Source: CATQHL01 sp965242895 (lineage in GTDB: Bacteria > Actinomycetota > Acidimicrobiia > Acidimicrobiales > CATQHL01). From it: 64,000 bases of DNA. Position numbers and translations under genes: made by a program. Positions 41,588-49,879 of this stretch are shown here, in pieces. The notes under the pieces are model-generated. The model was not told where the DNA came from and did not search any database. It worked only from the letters and a program-made list of their open reading frames with translations. The stretch spans positions 1,426,001-1,490,000 of the forward strand of contig OZ251507.1 in NCBI GenBank assembly GCA_965242895.1, written 5' to 3'. The number at the start of each line of letters is the position of its first letter. The stretch's first letter is position 1.

Positions 41588-41758
41588 ATGATGTTGCTGG
41601 CTGTCGTCTGGCATTGGTGGATCGCCCCCCTCTTGGTGGCTGGCGCTGTTGTGACGATCGTGGCCACGATCGCTGGCTACTGCATCAAAGTCATCAAGCC
41701 CCGCTACCCACCCGAGGACAGCTACTCACCCGAGGACAGGGAAAGAGAAGAGTCCTGA
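41588..41758 (+). CDS. Small membrane protein coupled to the DUF2342 gene
   Basis: 56 residues: a hydrophobic start (MMLLAVVWHWWIAPLLVAGAVVTIVATIAGY), then a short cytoplasmic tail with a repeated Y-x-P-E-D motif and an acidic/basic end. Its stop overlaps the ATG of the next gene (TGATG), so translation is coupled. I know no family for it. The hydrophobic profile and tight coupling support it being real. Confidence 0.65.
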   Translation: MMLLAVVWHWWIAPLLVAGAVVTIVATIAGYCIKVIKPRYPPEDSYSPEDREREES

Positions 41759-42828
41759 TGTCCCAGTCGGTGGACTGGGACTTGGCGCAGCGGGTCGCCG
41801 TCCAGGTTTCGCGTCGCGCTCCCTATCCGGTGCCGCGCTGGCGCGAGGTGGCCACCATGGCGGAGGATTTCCGAACTGCAACCGCCAAGGCCGAACTGCT
41901 GGTGGGAGAATCAACAGGTCTCGTGTCTGCTGAGGGTCGGGCTCGGGCCAGGGTGGTGGATCGCTCCGTCTGGATACAAGTCAACATCGCCTCTTTCCAG
42001 CGCCTGCTGCGTCCACTCACCGATCGGCTTAGCGCAGACAGAGAGAATTCGGGCGTGAAGACCGAAGTCACGCGCCGGGTCGCCGGTTTCGAGGTGGGCG
42101 TCGTGCTGGGTTGGATGTCGACTCGCGTTCTGGGTCAGTACGACCTGCTCATCATCGAAGACGACAACCCCGATCTGGGCGACATGGTCTATTACGTCGG
42201 CCCTAACGTCGCTGGGCTTGAGCGCAGGCACGGATTCCCGCCGCAGGAGTTCCGTCTCTGGTTGGCGCTTCACGAAGTCACCCATAGAGCTCAGTTCACC
42301 GGTATCCCCTGGCTGCGCGGCCATTTCCTGAAACTCGTGGAAGACGTGCTCGACGTGGTCGAGCCTGACGCGGGGCGCTTGGCCGACGCGGTCAAGCGCA
42401 TCCTTGAAGCGCGCCGCAAGGGTGAGGATCCCTTTCTTCACGGCGGCCTCTCCTCGCTGCTGGCACCACCCGAGCAGCAGGAAACTATGGAGAAACTCAC
42501 GGGCATGATGAGCCTGCTGGAAGGTCACGGAGACGTGACCATGGACCGTGCCGGCGCCGATCGGCTTTCGGAAGCCGAACGATTCGGGAGGGTCCTCCGG
42601 GCGCGCCGCAACTCGGCTAGAGGTCTGACGAAACTCTTCACACGGATTGCCGGCATCGAGGCCAAGCTGAACCAGTATCAGGCCGGCGAGGACTTCATAG
42701 AGGCGGTGGAGCGCAGTTCCGGTCTGGACTTCGTGGAGCGGGCTTGGCAAGGCCCGGAGTTTCTGCCCACCTACTCGGAGATTTGTGCGCCCGAGAAGTG
42801 GATTACCAGAGTGGGCGCTGCCGTCTAG
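41758..42828 (+). CDS. DUF2342 zinc-dependent metalloprotease-like protein
   Basis: 356 residues. The sequence opens with VDWDLAQRVAVQVSRR and carries the zinc motif LALHEVTHRAQF (H172-E-V-T-H176), then LVEDVLDVVEPD and MSLLEGHGDVTMDRAG, the latter likely giving the third ligand region. This is the actinobacterial DUF2342 family, sometimes labelled as F420-biosynthesis-associated, commonly located next to tilS as here. ATG 41758 overlaps the small membrane protein's stop; the longer frame (from 41614) is out of phase with it and has no support. The substrate is unknown. Confidence 0.9.
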   Translation: MSQSVDWDLAQRVAVQVSRRAPYPVPRWREVATMAEDFRTATAKAELLVGESTGLVSAEGRARARVVDRSVWIQVNIASFQRLLRPLTDRLSADRENSGVKTEVTRRVAGFEVGVVLGWMSTRVLGQYDLLIIEDDNPDLGDMVYYVGPNVAGLERRHGFPPQEFRLWLALHEVTHRAQFTGIPWLRGHFLKLVEDVLDVVEPDAGRLADAVKRILEARRKGEDPFLHGGLSSLLAPPEQQETMEKLTGMMSLLEGHGDVTMDRAGADRLSEAERFGRVLRARRNSARGLTKLFTRIAGIEAKLNQYQAGEDFIEAVERSSGLDFVERAWQGPEFLPTYSEICAPEKWITRVGAAV

Positions 42829-42833
42829 GCGTC

Positions 42834-43778
42834 TTGACGGCCTCTCGCTTCGATTCTTACCTGAGCCGCTGCCGCTTTCCGTCTACGTCTGAGCGCGTGA
42901 CTTGCGCCGTCTCCGGGGGTGCGGATTCGCTGGCTTTGCTCGTGCTCGCACGGGAGGCCGGTCTGAGCGTCGAGGCTGTGCATGTGGATCACGGACTGCG
43001 CCCTGGCTCCGAGGGCGAGGCCGACTTGGTGGCGGAGGCCGCTCGCAGCCTGGGGGCAGATTTTCGCTCCGTGACTGCGGAGGTGGGATGCGGCCCGAAC
43101 CTCGAGGAGCGGGCCCGCGAGGCTCGATACGCAGTCCTGCCGTCGAAGGCCATGCTCGGTCACACGGCGGACGATCAAGCGGAGACCGTGCTGTTGAACC
43201 TGCTGCGGGGGTCTGGTTTGGCCGGAGCAGCTGCCATGCGCGCCGACCTGCGTCGACCTCTTCTAGGGCTGCGCCGTTCGGAGACCGCAGAGGTGTGCCG
43301 CAAAGTCGGCCTGAAGCCGTTCTGCGACCCTTCCAACAGAGACCCCGCCTTTCGCCGCAATCGCGTGCGCCGCGAGGTGTTGCCTTTGCTGAACGACGTG
43401 TTCCAGCGCGACGTGGTGCCCCTTCTTTGCCGCCACGCTGAACTCGCCCGTGAGGCGGTGGATGCTCTCGACGGGCTCAGCGAAGACGTCGACGCGACTG
43501 ACTGTCGGGCGCTCGCCGAGTTGCCTCCCGTTCTGGCTTCTTGGGCGATCCGCCGCTGGATCGTGAGCGTCAGCGGGTCTGCCCATCCCCCCGACAGGGC
43601 TGCCGTAGGGCGCGTTCTGGACGTGGCCACCGGAAAGGCTCGAGCAGCGGAGGTGGGTTCGCACTGGAGGGTTCGCCGATCCGGGGGTCGGCTGTTTCTA
43701 GAGGATGGAAGCCCGTTGAGCTCCCGTTCGGGGGGGGACAGCAGCCGACGTCGGGAGGCTTCCGGCGGGGGAACCTAA
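42834..43778 (+). CDS. tilS: tRNA(Ile)-lysidine synthase
   Basis: About 314 residues from TTG 42834, six bases after the upstream stop. The PP-loop CAVSGGADSLALL, VDHGLRPGSEGEAD, GHTADDQAETVLLNLLRGSGLAG and RPLLGLRR are characteristic. TilS puts lysidine at C34 of tRNA-Ile(CAU) so that it reads AUA. A short C-terminal domain is present, as in actinobacterial forms. The open frame upstream of the TTG lies in the DUF2342 gene and is not coding. Confidence 0.94.
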   Translation: MTASRFDSYLSRCRFPSTSERVTCAVSGGADSLALLVLAREAGLSVEAVHVDHGLRPGSEGEADLVAEAARSLGADFRSVTAEVGCGPNLEERAREARYAVLPSKAMLGHTADDQAETVLLNLLRGSGLAGAAAMRADLRRPLLGLRRSETAEVCRKVGLKPFCDPSNRDPAFRRNRVRREVLPLLNDVFQRDVVPLLCRHAELAREAVDALDGLSEDVDATDCRALAELPPVLASWAIRRWIVSVSGSAHPPDRAAVGRVLDVATGKARAAEVGSHWRVRRSGGRLFLEDGSPLSSRSGGDSSRRREASGGGT

Positions 43779-43859
43779 GGGTGAGACGGGCGGCGGGTAG
43801 CCTGAGACCTCATCCCGGAACACCAAAGAGGCGGCTGACGGAAGGCAGGTAATCGACTC

Positions 43860-45119
43860 ATGGGTATGAAAGTCGTGGGCGTTCTGCAGCTCGCACCGGA
43901 TGCAGGGCTCAGGGGCTCTCGACTAGGAGACAGCGCCGGCTTCGACCCGCAAGAGGCGGTGGATCGCGGTCGTCGCCTGATCGCCGAGGGCGCTGACATA
44001 GTGGAGGTCTGCGACGGCTCGGGCGAGGGTTTTGCCGTCCTCAATGCCGATGACGCCGAGAGCGTCATAGCGCCTCCTTCTAGCGTTGTTTCTGGGCGCA
44101 GTTCTGCCGCCTCCTCTGGCGCTCTCATTGCCCCTGGGCGCAGTGCGGCCGCTTCCTCTGGGGGAGATTCCTCCGTTGCCGCCGTTCCTTTTCGCCCCCC
44201 CTCGGACTCCCGCTTGGAAGACTCCCGCTCGGAACAGGTTCTAGAGGTGATCGCGGCCCTGAGCGAGGAGGCGCGCGTCTCGATTTCCACGATTTCGCCG
44301 AGAGCGGCGCTTTCGGCGGTGGAGGCGGGCGCATCGATCATCAGGGACACATCGGGCTCTCTGCTCGAGACTGCCTCGCTTTGCGGAGCGGGTTGGGTGG
44401 CGGTGCACTCTGGTTCCGGGCGTGAGACCTTGGCGAACAGGGGCATCCTCGAGGAGGTCTCCGACTGCATGTGCGGACTTGCCGAGCAGGCCAGCCGGTC
44501 GGGGATCGCCGAGTTCTACTTCGATCCGGGTTTTGGCGTTGGAAAGTCCTTCGAAGAGAGCTTTGACCTGCTTGCAGGTCTAGAGATGCTTACCGAGCGG
44601 TGCTCTTCCGTTCTAGTCGACGTGGACTGTCGCGGTTTCGCCGCTGCGCTTCTCAGACGACTCTCGGCGCTTCCTCCTGGATCGGAGGCCGTTTCCGTAG
44701 AGGGCGCGCTTTCCCAAACCGGTCGCGGGGAGTTGGACATGGGGAAGGATGGAGCGCTGGCCGTGGCCGCTTGGGCGATCTCCGCCGGAGTGGCTGCGCT
44801 CCGCTGCAGGGAGGTGGCAGCCGCAGTGGACGTAGCCCGCACCTTCGGTGTAAAGCCGCCGGCTCCGCTCCAGTCGGTATCTTCCCCGCCGGCTCCGTCC
44901 CAGTCGGTGTTTCCCCAGTCGGCGCCGCTTCCGCCGGCTCCGTCCCAGTCGGTGTTTCCCCAGTCGGCGCCGCTTCCGCCGGCGCCACTCCCGTTGGTGC
45001 CTTCCCCGTCGCCGCCTCAGCCGGCGCCGTTCCAGTCGTCGCCCCAGTCGTCCGCATCCTTTGCGCCTGCCGAGCGTCGGGGGGCGCCCGCGTCTCGCTT
45101 GGAGGCGGCTGGCAGATGA
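43860..45119 (+). CDS. folP: Dihydropteroate synthase-like protein with degenerate active site
   Basis: 419 residues. The TIM-barrel signature is recognisable: VVGVLQLAPDAG at the place of the NVTPDSFSDGG motif, RLIAEGADIVEV, then after an inserted Ser/Ala/Pro segment (about residues 75-125) RVSISTISPRAALSAVEAGASIIRDTSG and FDPGFGVGKSFEES. Several catalytic positions differ from active enzymes: Asn to Gln and Thr to Ala in the first loop, the second-loop DT and N changed to ST and R, and the Ser-Arg-Lys pterin loop read as VDCRGF. The C-terminus is a 15-residue Pro/Ser/Gln repeat. Folate context (folK) supports FolP ancestry, but activity is doubtful. Confidence 0.72.
   Translation: MGMKVVGVLQLAPDAGLRGSRLGDSAGFDPQEAVDRGRRLIAEGADIVEVCDGSGEGFAVLNADDAESVIAPPSSVVSGRSSAASSGALIAPGRSAAASSGGDSSVAAVPFRPPSDSRLEDSRSEQVLEVIAALSEEARVSISTISPRAALSAVEAGASIIRDTSGSLLETASLCGAGWVAVHSGSGRETLANRGILEEVSDCMCGLAEQASRSGIAEFYFDPGFGVGKSFEESFDLLAGLEMLTERCSSVLVDVDCRGFAAALLRRLSALPPGSEAVSVEGALSQTGRGELDMGKDGALAVAAWAISAGVAALRCREVAAAVDVARTFGVKPPAPLQSVSSPPAPSQSVFPQSAPLPPAPSQSVFPQSAPLPPAPLPLVPSPSPPQPAPFQSSPQSSASFAPAERRGAPASRLEAAGR
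44889..44978 (+). repeat. 45-bp tandem repeat in the folP tail
   Basis: Two identical 45-bp units (44889-44933 and 44934-44978) encode a 15-residue Pro/Ser/Gln unit (PAPSQSVFPQSAPLP); partial copies flank them on both sides. Confidence 0.88.
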
Positions 45120-45625
45120 GGGGGCGCTGGGCGCTGGGAGTCGCCCCACGCAGCCTGACGTGGGTCATCAAAGACAAGCTTGCCGTCTGTGAGCGCCTAG
45201 GTGGTTACGGAACCGATCATCGGCCGGTGCGTCGAACGGAGGAGATTATCTGGTTCAAGCGCAGCGAATTCACTTGTCTAGTGTCGCTGATAGCCGGTCC
45301 GCAGAACGTCAACGAGTATCAGAAGGAGGAGCTGAACTATCTCCACTTCCCCGTTTCCACCCAGCCGCCGCCTAAAGACCTGGCTGCTGCCTATGCGGGC
45401 ATCACCAAGGCGATGGTCGAGAGCGAGACGCTGCTCATGCATCGTGAAAGGGTCGACGACGTCGTGGCGGGCTTCCTGGCCGGTTACGGACTCTGGAGGG
45501 GTCGAGTCACCGACCCTACGCACGCCATAGCGGGGGTGGAGCAAATCCTTAAGAGGCCCATGGGGCAGCCCGGACGGGAGATAGTCACGAACTTTGCGGC
45601 TAGCGGTCTGACGCATGCTTCGTGA
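45116..45625 (+). CDS. Dual-specificity-phosphatase-like protein lacking the catalytic loop
   Basis: 169 residues. The ATG overlaps the folP stop (ATGA), so it is coupled. TCLVSLIAGPQNVNEYQKEELNYLHFPVSTQPPPKDLAAAYAGI resembles the segment before the active site of cysteine dual-specificity phosphatases (Y-x-x-F-P-V-x-x-x-x-P-P). Where HCxxGxxR would be expected there is LLMHRERVDDVVAGF, with no Cys and no Arg in phase, so the protein would not be a phosphatase. The assignment is by pattern only and moderate. It occupies the place between folP and folK where folB often sits. It may be a binding protein or unrelated. Confidence 0.55.
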   Translation: MRGRWALGVAPRSLTWVIKDKLAVCERLGGYGTDHRPVRRTEEIIWFKRSEFTCLVSLIAGPQNVNEYQKEELNYLHFPVSTQPPPKDLAAAYAGITKAMVESETLLMHRERVDDVVAGFLAGYGLWRGRVTDPTHAIAGVEQILKRPMGQPGREIVTNFAASGLTHAS

Positions 45626-45787
45626 TCCTGTTCTCGCCGGCCCGCTGAGCTTGCCTGGGGGGCCCCGGGGCAGCGCCGGCGGCTTAGCCCTCCGCACTGC
45701 CGAATGCCGCTTTGCGTCCCAGTCCAGTTTCGATCGTTCCGTTCCGTCTTCGTCCAAGACCACCGAGTCGGGCTTGCATAAATCTCG

Positions 45788-46243
45788 GTGGCGCGCGCAT
45801 TCCTGAGCATGGGTTCCAACCTTGGAGACCGCCGTCTCCGGCTGCAAGAGGCGGTGAAGTCCCTGCCCGACCTGAAGGCAGTCTCGCCGGTCTATGAGAC
45901 CGACCCGGTGGGAGGGCCGGCTCAAGGGCCGTACCTCAATCTCGTCGTGGAACTCGACACCGACCTTTCGGCGCGGGAACTCCTAGGCCGCGCCCTGGAG
46001 TTGGAGGCTGCGGCGGGGCGCGTCCGGCGCGAGCGCTGGGGGCCTAGGACGCTGGACGTGGACGTTCTCTGGGTGGAAGGCGAGACGGTCGATGAGGATG
46101 ACCTGCACGTGCCGCATCCTCGAATGTCCTCTCGGGCGTTCGTGATGGTGCCGCTCGCTGATCTGGCGGAAGAGTGGCGTGAGGCGGCCGAACAGGTGGA
46201 CGCTTCCGGCGTGCGTCTGCTCGGCCGGTTGTTTGACGACTAG
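45788..46243 (+). CDS. folK: 2-amino-4-hydroxy-6-hydroxymethyldihydropteridine pyrophosphokinase
   Basis: 151 residues from GTG 45788. The family motifs are clear: AFLSMGSNLGDR, YETDPVGGPAQGPYLN, RRERWGPRTLDVDVLW and VPHPRMSSRAFVMVPLAD. The enzyme transfers pyrophosphate to hydroxymethyldihydropterin, the substrate of dihydropteroate synthase. Its presence makes the weak folP next to it puzzling. folE and folB are not in the window. Confidence 0.95.
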   Translation: MARAFLSMGSNLGDRRLRLQEAVKSLPDLKAVSPVYETDPVGGPAQGPYLNLVVELDTDLSARELLGRALELEAAAGRVRRERWGPRTLDVDVLWVEGETVDEDDLHVPHPRMSSRAFVMVPLADLAEEWREAAEQVDASGVRLLGRLFDD

Positions 46244-46352
46244 CCGCCTGGTTTCGCTCAGCGCACATGATTGGGGCTAGGTTTCAGCGGTTCTCGATTT
46301 CGCAGGGGTTCGTCTGCGAGCGAGTTCTCCTGATTTGTGAGTGCACGCTTCC

Positions 46353-46394
46353 ATGAGTGATGTTTCATGGGTGATGTTTCATGGGTGATGTGGA
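46353..46394 (+). repeat. Three 14-bp tandem repeats over the panC-lysS start
   Basis: Units of ATGGGTGATGTTTC begin at 46353, 46367 and 46381; the first has one change (ATGAGTG) and the third ends TGTGGA. Each unit starts with ATG in a different reading frame. Confidence 0.9.
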
Positions 46395-48933
46395 GTTGAA
46401 AATTCTGAAGCGCTTAGAGGAGGTGCGCCGCTACTGCTGTGAGGTGCGCGGCGGCGGCGCAAGCTTGGGCTTCGTGCCGACGATGGGGGCGCTGCACGAC
46501 GGCCACCTCAGCCTGCTGCGCCGCAGCAGGCAGGAGAATGACGTCACGCTGGTGTCGATTTTCGTGAACCCCGCCCAGTTTTGCCCTGGGGAGGACTTCG
46601 ACGATTACCCACGCGAATTGGCCGCCGATCTGCAAAAGTGCGAAGAACTGGAAACGGACGCTGTGTTTGCTCCTTCCACAGCCGAGATGTACCCGTCTCC
46701 GTCCGTTCTGAACATGGACTTCGGCGCGCTCTCCTCCGTGCTGGAGGGGCGTCGGCGACCGGGCCACTTCGAGGGTGTGGGGTTGATAGTGGCAAAGTTG
46801 TTCGGGGCGGTCGGGGCGTGCCGCGCCTACTTCGGCGAGAAGGACTGGCAGCAGTTGGCTGTGGTGCGCCGTTTGGTGTGCGACCTTGCCCTTCCGGTGG
46901 AAGTGGTCGGCTGTCCGACGGTGCGCGACCCTGACGGGTTGGCGCTCTCTAGCCGTAACGCCTACCTCACGCCGCCGCAGCGGGAGTCCGCCCTCGCCCT
47001 GAACCGCTGCCTGCGTCTTGGAGAGGAACTGATTCTGTCCGGAGAGCGCAGCCGAGGGGTCGTTGAGGAGGCCATGGCGGAAGTGCTCGCAGGCGAGCCG
47101 GCGCTCACGCCCTACTACTCGGTGGTGGTGGATGCGGACTCTCTCCTTCCGGTGGATCCTCTTCGGGGCGGACTGCGTCTGCTGGGAGCGGTCGGTGTCG
47201 GCGAAACTCGGCTCATCGACAACCTCGGCTGCGAGGTTCGGGAGCGGGACGCTGCACCCTCCGGCGCTCACGCTGCGCCGCCTTCAGCGTCGTCCGCTGC
47301 ACCCTCCGCTGCGCCCGGGGGCGTGCCCTCCGGTGACACGGCTGCTGCGCCCCCCGCCGCTCCGGAGGCCGTGCCCTCCGGCGCTCCCGAGTTGACGAGC
47401 AGGGCGGAAACCCCCTTCTCCGAGGCGCGTCCGGTGCGCCCCGACGCAACTGCAGCTGCCCTGCATGCCGCTCACGGAGGCTTGCAGCCAGGGGAGGGCT
47501 CAGGCGTGGGGGCGGCCGTCTCCGGTCGGCTCATGCTGCGGCGCGTTCAGGGGCGGATCTGTTTCGGCACACTCGACGACGCCAGCGGCGAGCGCATCCA
47601 ACTCTTCGCAACGAAGGCGTCGACCCCCGATTACGAAGCCTTCTGCGGGCTCTCCATCGGCGACTGGCTGTGGGTTTCGGGGGAAGTCATAAAGACCCGC
47701 CGTGGGGAACTTTCCGTGACGGTAAACCGCTGGAAGTTGCTGGCGGAGGCGCGGCTGCCCTTCCCCGACAAGTGGCACGGCCTAGCCGACGTCGACGTCC
47801 GATACCGCCGCAGATACGTCGACCTCTGGGTCTCGCCCTACGCTCGCCGGACGCTCCTTCTGCGCAGTCGGCTCATCGAGGTGATGCGAAGCGAGCTGGC
47901 CGAGCGAGGGTTTGTGGAAGTCGAGACACCGATGCTTCACCCGATCCCGGGCGGAGCTGCGGCTCGTCCGTTCGTCACGCACCACAACTCTCTGAACACG
48001 GACTTATACCTGCGGATCGCCCCGGAGCTGTACCTGAAGAGGCTGGTGGTCGGGGGCTTTCAGCGTGTCTTCGAGATTGGCCGGGTGTTCCGCAACGAGG
48101 GTCTCTCGCCGCGGCACAGCCCAGAGTTCACGATGCTCGAGCTCTATCAGGCTTACGCCGACTACGTCGACATCATGGAACTCACGGAGTGCGTAGTGGC
48201 CGACGCCGTCAAGGCGGCCGCGGGTGGGACGCTCCTTTATCCCGACTACCTCGACGGGCAGAGCTTGGATTTGACCCCTCCGTGGCGGCGGGCGACTATG
48301 GAGGAATTGGTGGCCGAGGTTGTCGGCTGCGAGTTGACGGTCGATCACTCCGCGGCTGAGGCCCTTCGCATAGCGGAAAGCCTGGACGTGGAGATTCCCG
48401 CGGGCCGCAGCGCCGGGGAGGTGCTGGCGGAGGTCTACGAGCGGCGCGTCGAAGGGGCGCTTGCGGGCCCGGTTTTTGTGTGCGACTTTCCGGTGGAGGT
48501 GTCGCCGCTGGCGCGCAGTCATCGCAGCAGGTCGGGGCTAGTGGAACGCTTCGAGGCGGTGGTGGCCGGCAAGGAGTTGGCCAACGCCTTTTCGGAGTTG
48601 ACCGACCCGGTGGAGCAGAGGCGTCGCTTCGCTGAGCAGGATGCTCGACGTGCGGGCGGCGACAGCGAGGCCATGACCACCGACGAAGACTTCCTGAGGG
48701 CCCTGGAATACGGTATGCCTCCTACCGGCGGCTTGGGCATCGGCATCGACCGCTTGGCGATGCTCGTCGGCGGTTCGGGCAACATCAGGGACGTGATTCC
48801 GTTCCCTACGCTGCGCCCAGAGCAGGCGCAGGCTACAGACGAGGACGGGCGGACGGGGCGGACGGTCGACGCGGAGCGCTCTGAAGACGGCGGCGCACCG
48901 GCAGGCGGCGCACGAGGGAGGAGCGGTGATTAG
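46381..48933 (+). CDS. panC-lysS: Fused pantothenate synthetase - lysyl-tRNA synthetase
   Basis: One uninterrupted 850-codon frame. Residues 1 to about 285 are pantothenate synthetase: FVPTMGALHDGHLSLL, VSIFVNPAQF, FGEKDWQQL, SSRNAYL. A Pro/Ala/Ser/Gly-rich linker (about 290-378) follows. From about 380 on is class II lysyl-tRNA synthetase: anticodon-binding OB domain (SGRLMLRRVQGRICFGTLDD), LADVDVRYRRRYVDLW, motif 2 (FEIGRVFRNEG, near 563) and motif 3 (GLGIGIDRLAMLVGG, near 784). The usual helical N-terminus of LysRS before the OB fold is absent. In other actinobacteria panC and lysS are neighbours in this cluster, so a fusion through gene loss of panD/stop codons is easy to imagine. An acidic tail ends it. 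Confidence 0.92.
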   Translation: MGDVELKILKRLEEVRRYCCEVRGGGASLGFVPTMGALHDGHLSLLRRSRQENDVTLVSIFVNPAQFCPGEDFDDYPRELAADLQKCEELETDAVFAPSTAEMYPSPSVLNMDFGALSSVLEGRRRPGHFEGVGLIVAKLFGAVGACRAYFGEKDWQQLAVVRRLVCDLALPVEVVGCPTVRDPDGLALSSRNAYLTPPQRESALALNRCLRLGEELILSGERSRGVVEEAMAEVLAGEPALTPYYSVVVDADSLLPVDPLRGGLRLLGAVGVGETRLIDNLGCEVRERDAAPSGAHAAPPSASSAAPSAAPGGVPSGDTAAAPPAAPEAVPSGAPELTSRAETPFSEARPVRPDATAAALHAAHGGLQPGEGSGVGAAVSGRLMLRRVQGRICFGTLDDASGERIQLFATKASTPDYEAFCGLSIGDWLWVSGEVIKTRRGELSVTVNRWKLLAEARLPFPDKWHGLADVDVRYRRRYVDLWVSPYARRTLLLRSRLIEVMRSELAERGFVEVETPMLHPIPGGAAARPFVTHHNSLNTDLYLRIAPELYLKRLVVGGFQRVFEIGRVFRNEGLSPRHSPEFTMLELYQAYADYVDIMELTECVVADAVKAAAGGTLLYPDYLDGQSLDLTPPWRRATMEELVAEVVGCELTVDHSAAEALRIAESLDVEIPAGRSAGEVLAEVYERRVEGALAGPVFVCDFPVEVSPLARSHRSRSGLVERFEAVVAGKELANAFSELTDPVEQRRRFAEQDARRAGGDSEAMTTDEDFLRALEYGMPPTGGLGIGIDRLAMLVGGSGNIRDVIPFPTLRPEQAQATDEDGRTGRTVDAERSEDGGAPAGGARGRSGD

Positions 48934-48993
48934 CCGCTCCCTGAGAGTGATGCGGGCGCGGTGGGCGTCGAGGTCGCTGGCGGATGGCCGACG

Positions 48994-49800
48994 ATGACGG
49001 AGATGCTCTTGGCGGTGGACGTGGGCAACACCCAGACCGTGATCGGTCTGTACGACTTGGGGGCTGCACACCCAGCCTCTGCTGAGGAGGGCCTTCTGGG
49101 TCACTGGCGCACTTCCACGGTCCCCGACCGCACCGCTGACGAATTAGCGGTGCTGATCGATGGTTTCCTAGCGACTGTCGACCGCAAACTGAGCTCCGAC
49201 TTGGCGGGCGTATCCGTGGCGTCGGGGGTTCCGCCGATCACTTCGTCCATGCGGGCGATGACACACCGGTACCTGAATCTGGAGCCCGTGGTCGTGGGGC
49301 CTGGCATACGTTCCGGCGTGCCTATCCGTTACGACAATCCCCGCGAGGTCGGCGCCGATCGAATCGCCAACGCGGTAGGGGCTCTCGACCTTTACGACGC
49401 TCCGATCATCGTGGTGGACTTCGGCACGGGAACCACATTCGACGCCATCGGCGCGGAGGGGGAATACCTGGGCGGCGCCATAGCACCGGGCGTGGAGATC
49501 AGTCTCGAGGCATTGATAAATCACGCTGCCGCCCTGAGTTCGGTAGAACTCGTGGAACCGCGGGGCGTGATCGGAAAGAGCACTGCGGAATCCCTGCGCT
49601 CCGGCGTCATCTACGGCTATGCCGCTCAGGTGGACGGAATCTGCAGGCGGATGATGTCCGAACTTGGCGCTTCAGCGGTAGTGGGTACGGGGGGGCTGGC
49701 TCTGCTCGTCACTCCGCACACGGAATGCGTGCAGGAGGTTCAGCCTTGGCTGACCCTCCATGGACTGCGCAAGATCTGGCGGCTGAACACGAAGGAGTGA
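48994..49800 (+). CDS. coaX: Type III pantothenate kinase
   Basis: 268 residues from ATG 48994 (a longer frame from 48961 adds 11 residues). ASKHA fold with AVDVGNTQTVIGLYD, VVDFGTGTTFDAI, GGAIAPGVEISLEAL and VVGTGGLALL. It phosphorylates pantothenate in CoA synthesis, the step after PanC, which matches the preceding fusion gene. The product ends in KIWRLNTKE. Spacing to the upstream stop is 60 bases. Confidence 0.94.
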   Translation: MTEMLLAVDVGNTQTVIGLYDLGAAHPASAEEGLLGHWRTSTVPDRTADELAVLIDGFLATVDRKLSSDLAGVSVASGVPPITSSMRAMTHRYLNLEPVVVGPGIRSGVPIRYDNPREVGADRIANAVGALDLYDAPIIVVDFGTGTTFDAIGAEGEYLGGAIAPGVEISLEALINHAAALSSVELVEPRGVIGKSTAESLRSGVIYGYAAQVDGICRRMMSELGASAVVGTGGLALLVTPHTECVQEVQPWLTLHGLRKIWRLNTKE

Positions 49801-49879
49801 CCTCTTTCGGAAGCGTTGGCAGGGACGTTCTAGCACACAAGGCTGACCCCATCGTTGCGTCGGTATTAGTCTCCTGGTT

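Noticed and set aside
44600..45115. Upstream part of the long frame that ends with the phosphatase-like gene
   Set aside because: It runs inside folP in another frame; the coupled ATG at 45116 explains the real gene.
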